A program made the translations under genes and the position numbers. A DNA stretch of 64,000 bases from Skermanella pratensis (GTDB lineage: Bacteria; Pseudomonadota; Alphaproteobacteria; Azospirillales; Azospirillaceae), in contig NZ_CP030265.1 in NCBI RefSeq assembly GCF_008843145.1, forward strand, positions 4,146,501 through 4,210,500, read 5' to 3'. Position 1 is the stretch's first letter. Every line of letters starts with the position of its first letter. This document shows, piece by piece, positions 8,272 to 19,754 of this stretch. Below the pieces are notes generated by a model. That model was not told the origin of the DNA. It saw nothing but the letters and a program-made list of their open reading frames with translations, and made no database searches.

Positions 8272-11200
8272 ATGCATACCTTAGAGTCGAAAGATCCGCA
8301 GAACGGCATCGCTCCCGACGAGAGGCATTATGCGCGCCTGCTCCAGGGCATGCTCGACAGCGCGTTCATCGGACTGATGGCTTTCCGCTCCGTCCGGGAC
8401 CCGGCGGGACGCATCGTCGATTTCGAGTGGGTACTGGTCAATGCCGCGGCGGAAGCGATGATCGGCCGGCCGGCCCTCGACCTGATCGGCCGGCTCCTCC
8501 TGGAGAAGATGCCGGGCAACCGCGCCGACGGGCTGTTCGACGCCTATGTCGGCGTGGTGGAGAGCGGCGAGCCCTGGGAAGGCGAACGCTGGTATGACCA
8601 TGACGGCATCCGGCGCTGGTTCACGATCCGGGCGGCGCGGCTGGAGGACGGCTTCGCCGTGACCTTCGCCGACATCACGGAGGCCAAGCGGGTCGAGCGC
8701 GAGCTGCTGGACAGCCGGGAATTGCTGACCCTGGCCCTCCAGGCCGGCCGCGACGGCATCTGGGACTGGGACTTGCGGACCGGGCGGATCTGGTTCTCCC
8801 CCCAGTGGAAGGCTCAGCTCGGCTATGGGGACCACGAGATCCCGAACACGCTCGAGGCCTGGGGCGATCTGATCCTGCCCGAGGACAAGGCGGAAGCGCT
8901 CCGGCTGGTCGAGGACTACAATTCCGGCCGCGTGGACGGCTTCGAGGCGGTCCAGCGGTTCCGGCACAAGCGCGGGCACATCGTCTATATCTACAGCCGG
9001 GCGATCCATGTGCTCGATGCCGGCGGCAAGGCCGTGCGCATGGTCGGCGCGCACACCGACATCACCCAGCAGAAATGTTCGGAGGAGACGGCGCGGCAGG
9101 CCGAGCAGCGCCTGCGCGAGGCGATCGACGCGATCCCCGACGGCTTCGTCCTGTTCGACGCCGACGACAGGATGGTGATCTGCAACGAACGCTACTGCAC
9201 CATCTACGGCATGCCGCCGGATGCCTTCCAGCCCGGCATGAGCTTCGCCGAGATCCTGAGGCTCTATACCGAGGAGGTCCGGCCGGACGAGGCGACCGGG
9301 CATCCCGGCGGCATCGACGGCTGGATCCGGGACCGGCTGGAAGCCCACGAGAACCCCGGCACCCGGATCGAGCGCCGGCTGGGCGACGGCCGCTGGCTGC
9401 GGATCGAGGAGCGCCGCACGCGCGACGGCGGCATCGTCGGGACCCGAAGCGACATCACCTGGATGAAGGACCAGGAGCGCAGGCTGCGCGAGCAGGCGCA
9501 GCTTACGGAAGCGATCCTCGACGCGATCCCGGTGAACGTCTTCGTCAAGGACGAGGCGCGGCGCTTCGTTCTGTTCAACCGGCATTTCGCCAACTACATC
9601 CAGCGCGAGAAGGACTCGCTGATCGGCCGGACGGCCCATGACATATTCGACCGGCAGACCGCCGACCGGCTCGACGCGGAGGACCGGCAGGTGCTCCAGG
9701 AAGGCGCCCTGCTGAACTCGGTGATCGACCTGGAGGTCGGCGGAAGGACCCGCACCCTGCTGGCCCACAAGCATGTCGAGGAACTGGGCGACCGCCGCCT
9801 GCTGATCGGCTCGTCGGTCGACATCACGCACCGGCGGGAAGCGGAAAAGGCCCTGGCGGAGAGCGAGGCCCGCTTCCGCGACCTGATCGAGGGATCGATC
9901 CAGGGCATCGTGATCCACCGCGGCTTCCGCCCCCTGTTCGTCAACGGGGCCTTCGCGCGGATGCACGGCTACCCATCGGCCGACGAGGTCATGGCCCTGC
10001 CCTCGCTGCTGGCCCTGCTGACGGAGGAGCGCCGGGCCGTGGCCGCGGCGGGCCTCGGGGACCTGATGAACTGTTCCGACCCCGACGCGATGGCCTGCCG
10101 CGAGCCGCACCTGCGCAAGGACGGCGCCCTGATATGGGTAGACGTCCAGGGCCGCGTGGTCGACTGGATGGGGGAGCCGGCGCTCCAGGTCACCGTGATC
10201 GACGTGACCGACCGCAAGCGGTTCGAGGACGAGCTGGAGCGCGCCCGGCGCGACGCGGACGAGCAGCGCGAGCGGGCGGAGGCGGCCAACCTGGCGAAGT
10301 CCCAGTTCCTGGCGATGATGAGCCACGAGCTTCGGACCCCCATGACGGGCGTTCTGGGGATGATCGACCTGCTGCTGGGCGGCGACCTGCCGGAGGAGCA
10401 GCAGGGCTTCGTCGAGGTGCTGCGCACGTCGGCCGGCACGCTGATGAACATCCTGAACGACATCCTCGACTTCTCGAAGATCGAGGCCGGCCAGCTCCGG
10501 CTGGAGACGATCGAGTACCGGCCCCGCGAGGTGATCGACGAGGTGGTCCGGCTGTTCGCGGCGCGGGCGTCGGCGAAGGGCGTCGGGCTGCAGGTGACGG
10601 TGGGCAGCAGGATGCCGGCCGTTGTCCGGGGCGACCCGACGCGGCTGCGCCAGGTGCTGTTCAACCTGGTCGGCAACGCGATCAAGTTCACGGAGCGCGG
10701 GCGGATCACCTTGCTGGCCGACCGGGAGGGCACGTCCGAGAGCGGCTTCGGGACCATGCTGTCCTTCGAAGTCGTCGATACCGGCATCGGCATGACGCAG
10801 GAGGAGCAGGCGCGCCTGTTCGAGGCGTTCGTCCAGGCCGACAGCTCGACCACCCGGCGCTTCGGCGGGACCGGCCTGGGCCTCGCGATCTGCCGCCGCC
10901 TGGTCACGGCCATGGGCGGAGAGATCGGGGTCCGGAGCACGCCCGGCGGCGGCTCCTCGTTCCGGTTCACCATCCGGGCGGAAGCCGCGGTCCTGCCGGA
11001 GGCGTCCCCGCGGCCGTCGCGGACGGTGCCGGAAGCGTCGCGGGCCTGCCGGGTGCTGCTGGCCGAGGACAGCGACATCAACAGGATGATGATCTCGACC
11101 GGGCTCCAGCGCATGGGCCATTCGGTCGAGGCGGTCGCGAACGGCCAGCTGGCACTGGAAGCGGCGGCGCGCGAGCGGTTCGACATCGTGCTTATGGACA

Positions 11201-11847
11201 TGCAGATGCCGGTGATGGACGGCCCGGCGGCGGCGCGGGCGATCCGCGAGCTGGACCCGCCGTTCCGGTCGGTGCCGATCGTGGCGCTGACCGCGGATGC
11301 TATGCCGGAGAGCCGCGAAGCCTACGCCGCGGCCGGGCTGGACGGGTTCCTCACCAAGCCGATCGAGTGGGCCAGGCTTTCCGCCGTGATCGTGGATCTG
11401 GTCGACCGCTGCGAGTCGGCGTCGCCGGCGCCGGCCGAGGAAACCGCCGGGACGGCCGGCATGGCGGCGAAGCTGAGCGAGCTCGCCCGGGCGGTCGGCC
11501 GGGAGAACCTGGACGCGATGCTGGCGGTGGTTCCCGACGCGGCGCGGCGCGAGCTGGCGCGCCTGCGCGCGGCCGGCGACAACCGCGCCGAGGCCGTGAG
11601 CGCGGCCCACAGCCTTCACGGCCTCGCCGCCAATTTTGGCCTGGAGCGGCTGCGCCGGCTGGCGGAGGCGGTGGAGTCCGGACAGACGCCGGCTAACGGC
11701 GCCGAGGCTCAGATCGCGGAGGCGATCGATGAATGCGAGGCGACGATCGCCGGATGGCGGGACGGCTTCCGGGTCGCCTCACAGGGTTTCGCCGGCGCCG
11801 ACGACCGGCGCTCCCTCAGACCCGGATCACCTTGCCCGGGTTCATGA
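8272..11847 (+). CDS. Multi-PAS hybrid sensor histidine kinase with REC and HPt domains
   Basis: A 1191-aa protein without a signal peptide or membrane helix, so probably a cytosolic sensor. I see five PAS-type segments at about residues 20-135, 145-265, 280-395, 405-520 and 530-650, several ending in DIT/DVT plus a basic linker. Then come a coiled coil, HisKA with the phospho-acceptor His685 (MMSHELRTP), an HATPase domain with N-box [10 protein letters not shown] and G-boxes DTGIGM and GGTGLGL, a receiver domain with Asp976 ([11 protein letters not shown]), and an HPt domain with His1113 ([12 protein letters not shown]). This gives a complete internal phosphorelay, yet no response-regulator gene is adjacent. 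The last residues overlap the convergent dehydrogenase gene by 32 nt. Confidence 0.92.
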   Translation: MHTLESKDPQNGIAPDERHYARLLQGMLDSAFIGLMAFRSVRDPAGRIVDFEWVLVNAAAEAMIGRPALDLIGRLLLEKMPGNRADGLFDAYVGVVESGEPWEGERWYDHDGIRRWFTIRAARLEDGFAVTFADITEAKRVERELLDSRELLTLALQAGRDGIWDWDLRTGRIWFSPQWKAQLGYGDHEIPNTLEAWGDLILPEDKAEALRLVEDYNSGRVDGFEAVQRFRHKRGHIVYIYSRAIHVLDAGGKAVRMVGAHTDITQQKCSEETARQAEQRLREAIDAIPDGFVLFDADDRMVICNERYCTIYGMPPDAFQPGMSFAEILRLYTEEVRPDEATGHPGGIDGWIRDRLEAHENPGTRIERRLGDGRWLRIEERRTRDGGIVGTRSDITWMKDQERRLREQAQLTEAILDAIPVNVFVKDEARRFVLFNRHFANYIQREKDSLIGRTAHDIFDRQTADRLDAEDRQVLQEGALLNSVIDLEVGGRTRTLLAHKHVEELGDRRLLIGSSVDITHRREAEKALAESEARFRDLIEGSIQGIVIHRGFRPLFVNGAFARMHGYPSADEVMALPSLLALLTEERRAVAAAGLGDLMNCSDPDAMACREPHLRKDGALIWVDVQGRVVDWMGEPALQVTVIDVTDRKRFEDELERARRDADEQRERAEAANLAKSQFLAMMSHELRTPMTGVLGMIDLLLGGDLPEEQQGFVEVLRTSAGTLMNILNDILDFSKIEAGQLRLETIEYRPREVIDEVVRLFAARASAKGVGLQVTVGSRMPAVVRGDPTRLRQVLFNLVGNAIKFTERGRITLLADREGTSESGFGTMLSFEVVDTGIGMTQEEQARLFEAFVQADSSTTRRFGGTGLGLAICRRLVTAMGGEIGVRSTPGGGSSFRFTIRAEAAVLPEASPRPSRTVPEASRACRVLLAEDSDINRMMISTGLQRMGHSVEAVANGQLALEAAARERFDIVLMDMQMPVMDGPAAARAIRELDPPFRSVPIVALTADAMPESREAYAAAGLDGFLTKPIEWARLSAVIVDLVDRCESASPAPAEETAGTAGMAAKLSELARAVGRENLDAMLAVVPDAARRELARLRAAGDNRAEAVSAAHSLHGLAANFGLERLRRLAEAVESGQTPANGAEAQIAEAIDECEATIAGWRDGFRVASQGFAGADDRRSLRPGSPCPGS

Positions 11848-13228
11848 TGTTCTTCGGGTCGAGCGACTGCTTGATCATGCGCATGACGCTGACCGCCTCG
11901 CCGTGCTCGGCGGGCAGGAAGTGCATCTTGCCGTAGCCGACCCCGTGCTCGCCGGTGCAGGTGCCGCCCATGGCGAGCGCGCGCATCACCATGCGCTCGT
12001 TCAGCTCGGCGGCTTCCGCGAGCTCGGCCGGGTTGGCGGGATCGACCAGGTATACCAGGTGGAAGTTGCCGTCGCCGACATGGCCGACCAGGGGCGCCGT
12101 CAGGCTGGACGACGCGATGTCGGCCTTGGTATCGACGATGCACTCGGCGAGGCGGGAGATCGGCACGCAGACGTCGGTCGGCCAGCCTTTGGAGCCGGGG
12201 CGGAGCGCCAGCGCCGCGTAATAGGCCTCGTGCCGGGCCTGCCACAGGCGGGAGCGGTCCTCGGGGCGGGCCGCCCACTGGAAATCGACGCCGCCGTACT
12301 CCTCCGCGATGGCGGAGACCATCTCGGCCTGTTCCTTGACGCCGGCCTCGGTCCCGTGGAACTCGAAGAACAGGGTCGGGGCGACCTTGTAGTCCAGTTT
12401 GCTGTAGGCGACGACCGCGCTCATCTGGACCTCGTCCAGCAGCTCGATCCGAGCCACGGGAATGCCGGACTGGATCGTCGCGATGACGGTATCCACCGCG
12501 TCCTTGATGGTCGGGAACGGGCAGACCGCGGCGGAGACCGCCTCCGGGATGCCGTAGAGGCGCAGGGTCACCTCGGTGATGACGCCCAGCGTACCCTCGG
12601 CACCGACGAACAGGCGGGTCAGGTCGTAGCCGGCGGCCGACTTGCGGGCGCGTCCGCCGGTCCTGATGATGCGGCCGTCGGCCATCACCACGGTCAGGCC
12701 CAGCACGTTCTCGCGCATCGTGCCGTAGCGCACCGCGTTGGTGCCGCTGGCCCGGGTCGAGGCCATGCCGCCCAGGGAGGCGTCGGCGCCGGGATCGATC
12801 GGGAAGAACAGGCCGGTGTCGCGCAGGTGCTCGTTGAGCTGCTTGCGGGTCACGCCGGCCTGGACCGTGACGTCCAGGTCTTCCGGGCTGACCCGCAGCA
12901 CGGCGTTCATGCCGGAGAGATCGATGCAGACGCCGCCCTGCAGGGCCGCGACGCCTCCTTCCAGCGAAGTGCCGGTGCCGAACGGGACGACCGCGGTGTC
13001 GTAGCGGGCGCAGGCCGCGACGACTGCCGCGACCTCCTCCGTGCTCCGGACGAAGGCGACCGCGTCGGGCGGGACGACGGGGTGGTAGGATTCGTCCTTG
13101 CCATGATGATCCCGGACCGCGGCCGAGGTGCTCAGCCGGTCGCCGAGCAGGGTTCGAAGCTCGTCGATCAGGGCTGCGTCGGCGGGAGCGCGGGATTCCA
13201 CGGCATGCACGGTCGCGGGGGCGGTCAT
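11816..13228 (-). CDS. FAD-linked oxidase, GlcD/D-lactate dehydrogenase type
   Basis: A 470-aa flavoprotein of the GlcD/DLD family that oxidises D-2-hydroxy acids such as D-lactate or glycolate. The FAD_binding_4 domain (about residues 50-225) has [11 protein letters not shown] and [19 protein letters not shown]. The C-terminal FAD-oxidase domain contains [11 protein letters not shown] and ends with GEHGVGYGK and the [11 protein letters not shown] motif. No GlcE or GlcF subunit gene is nearby, so a single-subunit D-lactate (cytochrome) dehydrogenase is more likely than glycolate oxidase. A cytochrome c gene follows at 13324 in the same orientation, a plausible electron acceptor. Confidence 0.9.
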   Translation of the reverse strand: MTAPATVHAVESRAPADAALIDELRTLLGDRLSTSAAVRDHHGKDESYHPVVPPDAVAFVRSTEEVAAVVAACARYDTAVVPFGTGTSLEGGVAALQGGVCIDLSGMNAVLRVSPEDLDVTVQAGVTRKQLNEHLRDTGLFFPIDPGADASLGGMASTRASGTNAVRYGTMRENVLGLTVVMADGRIIRTGGRARKSAAGYDLTRLFVGAEGTLGVITEVTLRLYGIPEAVSAAVCPFPTIKDAVDTVIATIQSGIPVARIELLDEVQMSAVVAYSKLDYKVAPTLFFEFHGTEAGVKEQAEMVSAIAEEYGGVDFQWAARPEDRSRLWQARHEAYYAALALRPGSKGWPTDVCVPISRLAECIVDTKADIASSSLTAPLVGHVGDGNFHLVYLVDPANPAELAEAAELNERMVMRALAMGGTCTGEHGVGYGKMHFLPAEHGEAVSVMRMIKQSLDPKNIMNPGKVIRV

Positions 13229-13323
13229 GGCGATTTCCTCAAGCTGGCGTTTTCCGGCAGCCTAAGGGAGCGGGCCTGCCGCCGCAAGGTCGTGTGGTGA
13301 TACCAATTCCGCAGGCCTGCCCG

Positions 13324-13629
13324 TCACGGACCGGGCGTCAGACCTTCGTAATAGGCTGCCAGCGCCTCGATCTCCGCATCGGTCAGTGACTTGGCGACGA
13401 CGTTCATCACCTCGCTCTTGCGCGCCCCACTGCGGAAAAGCTCCAGCTGCTGGACCATGTAGAGGGATTTCTGACCGGCCAGGTTGGGAAACACCGGGGA
13501 GGTACCGATACCGTCACGGCCGTGGCAGGTGACGCAGGTGCCCAGCTTGGGAACGTTCGGCGCCTGGGCGGCGGCGGCGAGGGGAATGAGCGCGATGGCG
13601 GAGGCCAGCGCGGCGGCAGGCAACTTCAT
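13324..13629 (-). CDS. Class I cytochrome c, periplasmic
   Basis: A 101-aa protein with a signal peptide (hydrophobic stretch to residue 20, cleavage probably after AAAA near residue 21). The single heme site CVTCH is at residues 32-36, and Met75 is a plausible distal ligand. It resembles small soluble c-type cytochromes of the c4/c553 group. Together with the PQQ-type dehydrogenase gene just upstream in transcription (13696-14946), it looks like a dehydrogenase/electron-acceptor pair. Confidence 0.92.
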   Translation of the reverse strand: MKLPAAALASAIALIPLAAAAQAPNVPKLGTCVTCHGRDGIGTSPVFPNLAGQKSLYMVQQLELFRSGARKSEVMNVVAKSLTDAEIEALAAYYEGLTPGP

Positions 13630-13695
13630 GACGACCCCGGAAACTGCTTCAGGAAATCCCGGGGCGCGGACGGGCGCGCCCCGGGTTGGCAGGCG

Positions 13696-14946
13696 TTACT
13701 GGCCTTCGTAGGAGATGCGGTAGATCGCTCCGGCCGTGTCGTCGGAAATCAGGAGGGAGCCGTCCAGGTATTGCTGGACGTCGACCGGGCGGCCGAGATA
13801 TTCGCCGGTCTCCTCGTCCAGCCAGCCCGACGCGAACACTTCCGTGCCCGCCGCCTTGCCGTCCGCACCGACCCGGGTGAACATGATCCGGGCGCCGATC
13901 GGCGTGGTGCGGTTCCAGGAGCCGTGCTGGGCGCTGAAGATGCCGCCCCTGTACTGCGCCGGGAACATCCTGCCGTTATAGAAGGTCAGGCCGAGGTCGG
14001 CCGCGTGGGCGTCCATCTCGACCTCGGGGAAGACGAGGTCGGCCGGCGGCTCGTCCTTCGACCAGTCCTCCGTGCGCACCTTGCCGCCGCCGTACCAGGG
14101 ATGGCCGAAATTCTGGCCGGCCTGGGTGATGCGGTTGATCTCGCCCGGCGGGATGTCGTCGCCCATGCCGTCCACCTGGTTGTCGGTGAACCAGAGCAGC
14201 TTGTCGGCGGGATTGAAGGCGATGCCGACCGAGTTCCGGATGCCCCGGGCATAGGTCTCCTGCCCGGTACCGTCCCGGTTCATGCGCTGGATGGTGCCGT
14301 AGGGGTCCATGTTCGACCCCTTCTCGTTGGGCCACACGTTGTAGGGCTGCCCCAGCGAGACGTAGAGCTTGTTGTCGGGACCGATGGTGCAGACGCGGGC
14401 GCCGTGGTTGAAGTGCTCCTCCTCCTTGGGCAGGAACTGGTCCTTGACGACCTGCACGGCGACGTCGGGGCCTTCGTAGAAGAACTCGACCGCCGGGAAG
14501 GCCAGCACGCGGTTGTGCTCGGCGACATAGAGGATGCCGTCGGGGCTCATGCACATGCCGTTGGGGATCTTGAAGTTTACGCTGGGGGCGAAGCGCTTGA
14601 CCTCCTCGGCGTGGCGGTCCTTGTCGCGGTCGGTCACCGCCCAGACGTCGGTCTTGCGGGTGCCGACATAGACGGCACCGACATTGCGGCCGACCGCCAT
14701 GTGCCGGGCGTCGGGCACGATCGCGTAGACGTCGATCTTGAATCCGGGAGGAAGCTTGATCCTCTCCAGGTTCTTGCGGAGCTGGGCCAGCTTCGCCGGG
14801 TCCTGGGGCACCGTCTTCAGCGTCAGGTCGGTTCCCGTGGTCCGGAAATCCTGCAGGCGGTTCAGATTTTCCTGCGCCAGGGCGGGCGCCCCGGCAAGGC
14901 AGGTTCCAAGCAGAAGGCAGCCGACGAAAGTCCTCAGACCAGGCAT
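13696..14946 (-). CDS. PQQ-dependent sugar dehydrogenase (sorbosone dehydrogenase family)
   Basis: A 416-aa exported beta-propeller protein with a clear signal peptide ending at PALAQ near residue 25. Repeated blade motifs are visible (MSPDGILYVAEHNRVL, IGPDNKLYVSLGQP, GIRNSVGIAFNPADKLLWF, SQ/SISYEG at the end), as in soluble aldose/sorbosone dehydrogenases that use pyrroloquinoline quinone. The catalytic-histidine-type segments HFNHGARV and FSAQHGSWNR fit this family. The actual substrate cannot be told. It lies 66 nt upstream of the cytochrome c gene, probably in one operon. Confidence 0.88.
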   Translation of the reverse strand: MPGLRTFVGCLLLGTCLAGAPALAQENLNRLQDFRTTGTDLTLKTVPQDPAKLAQLRKNLERIKLPPGFKIDVYAIVPDARHMAVGRNVGAVYVGTRKTDVWAVTDRDKDRHAEEVKRFAPSVNFKIPNGMCMSPDGILYVAEHNRVLAFPAVEFFYEGPDVAVQVVKDQFLPKEEEHFNHGARVCTIGPDNKLYVSLGQPYNVWPNEKGSNMDPYGTIQRMNRDGTGQETYARGIRNSVGIAFNPADKLLWFTDNQVDGMGDDIPPGEINRITQAGQNFGHPWYGGGKVRTEDWSKDEPPADLVFPEVEMDAHAADLGLTFYNGRMFPAQYRGGIFSAQHGSWNRTTPIGARIMFTRVGADGKAAGTEVFASGWLDEETGEYLGRPVDVQQYLDGSLLISDDTAGAIYRISYEGQ

Positions 14947-15081
14947 GTATTTTTCCTCCCGATTGTTTCACCTGGAACTTCTTGCGAGTCCCATGGCTTG
15001 CTTGAACTTAAATCCAAGAGTACTTGGTCAAGGGCCTGCCGGGCGGGCGCGCAAGTGGTAATACCAGCGAGCGGCCAGGTC

Positions 15082-18000
15082 TCACCCTGCCCGCCCGAAG
15101 CCTCCGCCGCTGGGCGTCTCGATCACCATCACGTCGCCGGCATGCATTTCGACCTTCTCGGTCGGTCCGAGGGTCTGGACGGAGCCGTCGGTGCGCTCGA
15201 CGCGGGCGCTGCCCGGTTCGCCCGGCTCCCCGCCGTCCATGCCGAACGGGGGCACCACGCGGTGGTTGGACAGGATCGCGGCGGTCATGGGCTCCAGGAA
15301 ACGCATGCGCCGGACGGTGCCGTCGCCGCCCCGGTGCCGCCCCCGGCCGCCGGAGCCCCTGCGGATCCGGAACGACTCCAGCAGGACCGGGAAGCGCCAT
15401 TCCAGCACCTCCGGGTCGGTCAGGCGGGAGTTGGTCATGTGGGTGTGAACGGCGTCGGTGCCGTCGAAATCCGGCCCGGCGCCCGACCCGCCGCAGATCG
15501 TCTCGTAATATTGGTAGCGTTCGTCGCCGAAGGTGAAGTTGTTCATGGTGCCCTGGGCCGCGGCCATCACGCCGAGCGCCCCGTACAGCGCATCGGTGAC
15601 GCATTGCGAGGTCTCGACATTGCCGGCGACCACGGCGGCCGGATACCGCGGAGCCAGCATGGAGCCTTCGGGAATGACGATGCGCAGCGGCTTGAGGCAG
15701 CCGTCGTTCATCGGGATGTCGTCGTCCACCAGGGTGCGGAAGACGTAGAGCACGGCGGCCCGGCAGACGGCGGAGGGAGCGTTGAAGTTGTCGTCGAGCT
15801 GGGGGCTGGTGCCGGTGAAGTCGATGACGGCGCTGCGCGCCTCCCGGTCGATGGAGATCCGGACATGGATCTCGGCGCCGTTGTCGAGGCGCTGGACGAA
15901 GCTGCCGTCCTTCAGCACGCCGAGCACGCGGCGGACCTGCTCCTCCGCGTTGTCCTGGACATGGCCCATATAGGCGGTCACCGTTTCCAGTCCGAAATGA
16001 TCCACCATCCGGCGAAGTTCCTGAACGCCCTTCTCGTTGGCGGCGAGCTGCGCCTTGAGGTCGCCGACATTCTGGACCGTGTTGCGGACGGGATGGGGGC
16101 CGGAGGTCAGGAGTTCGTGCAGGGCCTCCTCCCGGAAGGTGCCGCCGTCGACCAGCATGAAATTGTCGATCAGCACCCCCTCCTCGTCGATCCTCCGGCT
16201 GTCGGGCGGCATCGAGCCGGGGGTGATGCCGCCGACATCGGCATGGTGGCCGCGCGAGGCGACGTAGAACAGCACGTCGCGGCCGGCATCGTCGAACACG
16301 GGGGTGACCACCGTGATGTCCGGCAGGTGGGTTCCGCCGTTGTAGGGATCGTTCAGCATGAAGGCATCGCCCGGCTTCATGCCTGCCGCTCCCGGTACGC
16401 CGCGGCGGCGGATGATCGCGCGGACGCTCTCGCCCATCGATCCCAGATGCACCGGCATGTGGGGCGCGTTGGCGATCAGGCCGCCCTCCGCGTCGAACAA
16501 TGCGCAGGAGAAGTCGAGGCGTTCCTTGATATTGACCGAATAGGCGGTGTTCTCCAGCGTCACGCCCATCTGTTCCGCGATCGACATGAACAGGTTGTTG
16601 AACACTTCCAGCATGACCGGGTCGACGCGGGTGCCGACCGCGACGCGCGACGGCAGCGCCTCGACGCGGGCCATGACGAGATGGTCGCGATTGGTGACCT
16701 CGGCGCGCCAGCCGGGCTCGACCACGGTGGTGGCGTTGGTCTCCCGCAGGATCGCGGGGCCGTCGATCCGGTCGCCGGGGCGAAGCGCGGTCCGGTCGAA
16801 CACGGGAGTGCCGTTCAGGCTGGCGAGCGGCTGGAGCGGGGACCAGCGAGGTCCGGGCGCCAGTTCCGGGTCGTCCGCCGTCGCGGTGGAGCCGATCACC
16901 TCGACCGACACGGCCTCGACCACCAGGGGCTTGCCGGCCATGGCGAAACCGTAGCGCTGGCGGTGCGCGGTCTCGAATGCGTAGTGGATGGTTTCGACGT
17001 CGCCGAAGTCGACGGCCAGGGCGGTGTCGGTGCCCTGGTACTTCAGGTGGACCGTCCTGACCACGCGGATATCGGCGCCGCCCAGATCCTGGACCGAAAG
17101 CTCATGGCGGCCGTCGGCCTCCAGCTCGTCCAGGGTGGTGGACAAGGCCGGGACCAGGCCCGGTTCCAGCAGGGCCTCCACCGCCCGCTCGCGGATCGTC
17201 ACCGTGTCGGCCAGCCCCATGCCGTAGGCGGACAGGACGCCGGCATGGGGATGGATGAACACCCGCTTCATGCCCAGCGCATCGGCCACAAGGCAGGCAT
17301 GCTGCCCGCCGGCCCCGCCGAAGCAGGTCAGGGTATATCCGGTGACGTCGTAGCCGCGCTGGACCGAGATCTGCTTGATGGCGTTGGCCATGTTCTCGAC
17401 CGCGATTTTCAGGAAGCCTTCGGCGACCTCCTCCGGCGTGCGGGTGTCGCCGGTGGCCCGCCGGATCTCCTCCGCCAGCGCCGCGAACTTCTTCCGCACC
17501 ACCTCGGCGTCGAGCGGCTGGTCGGCGTCCGGCCCGAAGACCCGGGGGAAGAAATCCGGGTGGAGCTTGCCGAGCATGACATTGCAGTCGGTCACCGTCA
17601 GCGGGCCGCCCCGGCGGTAGCAGGCGGGGCCGGGGTTGGCGCCGGCGCTTTCCGGTCCGACCCGGTAACGGCTGCCGTCGAACACGCAGATCGAGCCGCC
17701 GCCGGCGGCGACGGTGTTGATCCGCATCATCGGAGCCCGCATCCGGACGCCGGCCACCTGCGTCTCGAAGGTGCGCTCGAACTCGCCGGCATAGTGGGAC
17801 ACGTCGGTCGAGGTGCCGCCCATGTCGAAGCCGATGATGCGGTCGAACCCGGCCATGGTGGATGTCCGGACGGCGCCGACGATGCCGCCGGCCGGGCCGG
17901 AGAGGATGGAATCCTTGCCGTGGAACAGGCGGGCGTCGGTCAAGCCGCCGTTCGACTGCATGAACATCAGCCGGGTATCGCCCAGCTGGGCCGCCACCTG

Positions 18001-18672
18001 ATCGACATAGCGGCGCAGGATCGGCGACAGGTAGGCATCGACCACGGTGGTGTCGCCCCGGCCGACCAGCTTCATCAGCGGGCTGACCTCGTGACTGACG
18101 GAGACCTGGGTGAAGCCGATCGAGCGGGCGACGTCGGCGACGGCGCGCTCGTGCTCCGGATAGCGGTACCCGTGCATGAAGACGACGGCGCAGGAACGGA
18201 TGCCGGCCTCGAAGGCGCGCGCCAGCCCGGCCCGCGCGGCGGCGAGGTCGACCGGGACCAGCGTGCGGCCGTCGGCGCCCATGCGCTCCGGAACCTCGAC
18301 CGTGTGGGCGTAGAGCTGTTCCGGCAGGACGATGTGGCGGGCGAAGATCTTCGGCCGCGCCTGGTACCCGATGCGCAGCGCGTCGGCGAAGCCCCTGGTG
18401 GTGACCAGGACGGTGGGTTCCCCCTTCCGCTCCAGCAGGGCGTTGGTGGCGACCGTGGTCCCCATCTTGACCGCGTCGATGCGGTCGGCCGGGATCGGCG
18501 CTCCGGCCGGGACGCCGAGCAGGTCGCGGATGCCCTGGAGGGCGGCGTCGGCGTATCGTTCCGGATTGTCGGACAGCAGCTTGTGCGTAACGACCGCGCC
18601 GTCCGGCTTTCTCGCCACCACGTCGGTGAAGGTGCCGCCGCGATCGATCCAGAATTGCCACTTGCCGGTCAT
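15082..18672 (-). CDS. 5-oxoprolinase/hydantoinase, fused HyuA-HyuB
   Basis: A 1196-aa ATP-dependent amidohydrolase that opens 5-oxoproline or hydantoin-type rings. The N-terminal HyuA half begins with [12 protein letters not shown] and contains the ATPase-like [12 protein letters not shown] and the [16 protein letters not shown] segment. The C-terminal HyuB half starts around residue 680 ([16 protein letters not shown]) and includes [16 protein letters not shown]. Fusion in one chain matches eukaryotic and many bacterial OPLAH enzymes. I chose ATG 18672 ([13 protein letters not shown]); the frame extends to 18750, but the family N-terminus begins here. No PxpABC genes are near. Confidence 0.92.
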   Translation of the reverse strand: MTGKWQFWIDRGGTFTDVVARKPDGAVVTHKLLSDNPERYADAALQGIRDLLGVPAGAPIPADRIDAVKMGTTVATNALLERKGEPTVLVTTRGFADALRIGYQARPKIFARHIVLPEQLYAHTVEVPERMGADGRTLVPVDLAAARAGLARAFEAGIRSCAVVFMHGYRYPEHERAVADVARSIGFTQVSVSHEVSPLMKLVGRGDTTVVDAYLSPILRRYVDQVAAQLGDTRLMFMQSNGGLTDARLFHGKDSILSGPAGGIVGAVRTSTMAGFDRIIGFDMGGTSTDVSHYAGEFERTFETQVAGVRMRAPMMRINTVAAGGGSICVFDGSRYRVGPESAGANPGPACYRRGGPLTVTDCNVMLGKLHPDFFPRVFGPDADQPLDAEVVRKKFAALAEEIRRATGDTRTPEEVAEGFLKIAVENMANAIKQISVQRGYDVTGYTLTCFGGAGGQHACLVADALGMKRVFIHPHAGVLSAYGMGLADTVTIRERAVEALLEPGLVPALSTTLDELEADGRHELSVQDLGGADIRVVRTVHLKYQGTDTALAVDFGDVETIHYAFETAHRQRYGFAMAGKPLVVEAVSVEVIGSTATADDPELAPGPRWSPLQPLASLNGTPVFDRTALRPGDRIDGPAILRETNATTVVEPGWRAEVTNRDHLVMARVEALPSRVAVGTRVDPVMLEVFNNLFMSIAEQMGVTLENTAYSVNIKERLDFSCALFDAEGGLIANAPHMPVHLGSMGESVRAIIRRRGVPGAAGMKPGDAFMLNDPYNGGTHLPDITVVTPVFDDAGRDVLFYVASRGHHADVGGITPGSMPPDSRRIDEEGVLIDNFMLVDGGTFREEALHELLTSGPHPVRNTVQNVGDLKAQLAANEKGVQELRRMVDHFGLETVTAYMGHVQDNAEEQVRRVLGVLKDGSFVQRLDNGAEIHVRISIDREARSAVIDFTGTSPQLDDNFNAPSAVCRAAVLYVFRTLVDDDIPMNDGCLKPLRIVIPEGSMLAPRYPAAVVAGNVETSQCVTDALYGALGVMAAAQGTMNNFTFGDERYQYYETICGGSGAGPDFDGTDAVHTHMTNSRLTDPEVLEWRFPVLLESFRIRRGSGGRGRHRGGDGTVRRMRFLEPMTAAILSNHRVVPPFGMDGGEPGEPGSARVERTDGSVQTLGPTEKVEMHAGDVMVIETPSGGGFGRAG

Positions 18673-18773
18673 GCCCTGCCCGCTCCCCTGATTTCCGAAT
18701 TGGTTTCGCACCGCAACATTATTGAGGCACACCCGCTTGGAATGTGCCACCCCAGCGGATTATCTTCTATGTC

Positions 18774-19577
18774 ATGAAAGCCATGATCGTTTCGATGGCG
18801 GTCCTGTTGTTTCTGCTGACCGGCCCGATGCTGGTGGTAGCGATGGGAACCGTGACGCTGGGGGGGCATTGGTCCACCGCCAGCCGACAATCCTCCAACC
18901 AGGCTCCCGATCCGGCGACGACACCCGAAGCGGTCGTGCAGGTCTATGCCGCGCGCGCCTTCTCGTGGCGGGGAGCCTTCGGCACCCATCCCTGGTTCGC
19001 CGTCAAGGCGGCCGGCGCCCCGGATTATACCGTGTACGAGAAAATCGGCTGGCGCGTCATGCGGGGCCTGCCGGCGATCTCGATTGCCCGGCGGACGCCC
19101 GATGGCTACTGGTTCGGCCAGAAGCCGACGATCCTGGCGGAACTGCGCGGCCCGGCCGCCGAGGCCGCCATCGCCAAGCTGGACGCCGCCGCCAAGGCGT
19201 ACCCGTACAACGGCACCTACCGGATCTGGCCGGGTCCCAACAGCAACACCTTCGCCGCCTTTGTCGGCCGGGCGGTGCCGGAACTGCGCCTCGACCTGCC
19301 GCCCACCGCCCTGGGCAAGGATTACCTGGCGCCGTGGAGCCTGTTCGCGTCGGCGCCCAGCGGGACCGGCTGGCAGCTGTCGATATTCGGCGTGGCCGGC
19401 GTGCTGGTCGCGGTGGAGGAAGGCATCGAGCTCAACGTGCTGGGCCTGACCGTCGGCATCGACCCCCTGGACCTCGCGATCAAGCTGCCGGGCCTGGGAC
19501 GGCTGGGACCGGGCCGGGGCGCGGAGGTGGACGAGGAGATCCTGGAGCGCGGCCGGGACCGCCAACCGCCGGAATGA
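18774..19577 (+). CDS. DUF3750 domain protein, membrane-anchored
   Basis: A 267-aa protein from ATG 18774 (GTG 18744 is possible and would add ten residues). The N-terminus is one hydrophobic segment (VSMAVLLFLLTGPMLVVAMG), an anchor or signal. The conserved core runs from TTPEAVVQVYAARAFSWRG through HPWFAVKAAGAPDYTVYEKIGW to a C-terminal region rich in Gly/Leu. This is the DUF3750 pattern, of unknown function. It is divergent from the oxoprolinase gene and followed by REP hairpins. Confidence 0.85.
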   Translation: MKAMIVSMAVLLFLLTGPMLVVAMGTVTLGGHWSTASRQSSNQAPDPATTPEAVVQVYAARAFSWRGAFGTHPWFAVKAAGAPDYTVYEKIGWRVMRGLPAISIARRTPDGYWFGQKPTILAELRGPAAEAAIAKLDAAAKAYPYNGTYRIWPGPNSNTFAAFVGRAVPELRLDLPPTALGKDYLAPWSLFASAPSGTGWQLSIFGVAGVLVAVEEGIELNVLGLTVGIDPLDLAIKLPGLGRLGPGRGAEVDEEILERGRDRQPPE

Positions 19578-19596
19578 GGCTTCCCAGGGTTGGAAC

Positions 19597-19631
19597 GTAG
19601 GTCGGCCTTGGCCCGAAGGGCCAACGCCGAC
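19597..19631 (+). repeat. REP-like hairpin, copy 1
   Basis: Begins GTAGGTCGGC, then a GC-rich palindrome (CTTGGCCC, loop GAA, GGGCCAA) and ends CGCCGAC. Same conserved ends as copy 2 at 19659-19691 but in the opposite orientation. It lies upstream of a REP-associated transposase gene, as expected for a REP/BIME unit. Confidence 0.75.
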
Positions 19632-19658
19632 ATGTCGGCCGGAACGTCGGCGTAAGAA

Positions 19659-19691
19659 GTCGGCGTTCGCCTTCGGCGAAGGCCGACCTAC
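19659..19691 (-). repeat. REP-like hairpin, copy 2 (inverted)
   Basis: Reading the minus strand it starts GTAGGTCGGC and ends AACGCCGAC, with a palindrome centred on CTTCGCC/GGCGAA. The ends match copy 1 while the stem sequence differs, so the pair looks like a BIME made from two REP variants in inverted orientation. Confidence 0.75.
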
Positions 19692-19754
19692 GGCTGCTGA
19701 GCTTCAGCAAGAATGTCGCGGAGCAAGCATTCGGCCGCATGCTATCGTGAACGC

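Noticed and set aside
13522-18777. A plus-strand open frame of 1751 aa opposite cytochrome c, the PQQ dehydrogenase and oxoprolinase
   Set aside because: The opposite strand holds three recognisable enzymes. The open frame is an effect of high GC, and the translation is Ala/Gly/Arg/His-rich with no domains.
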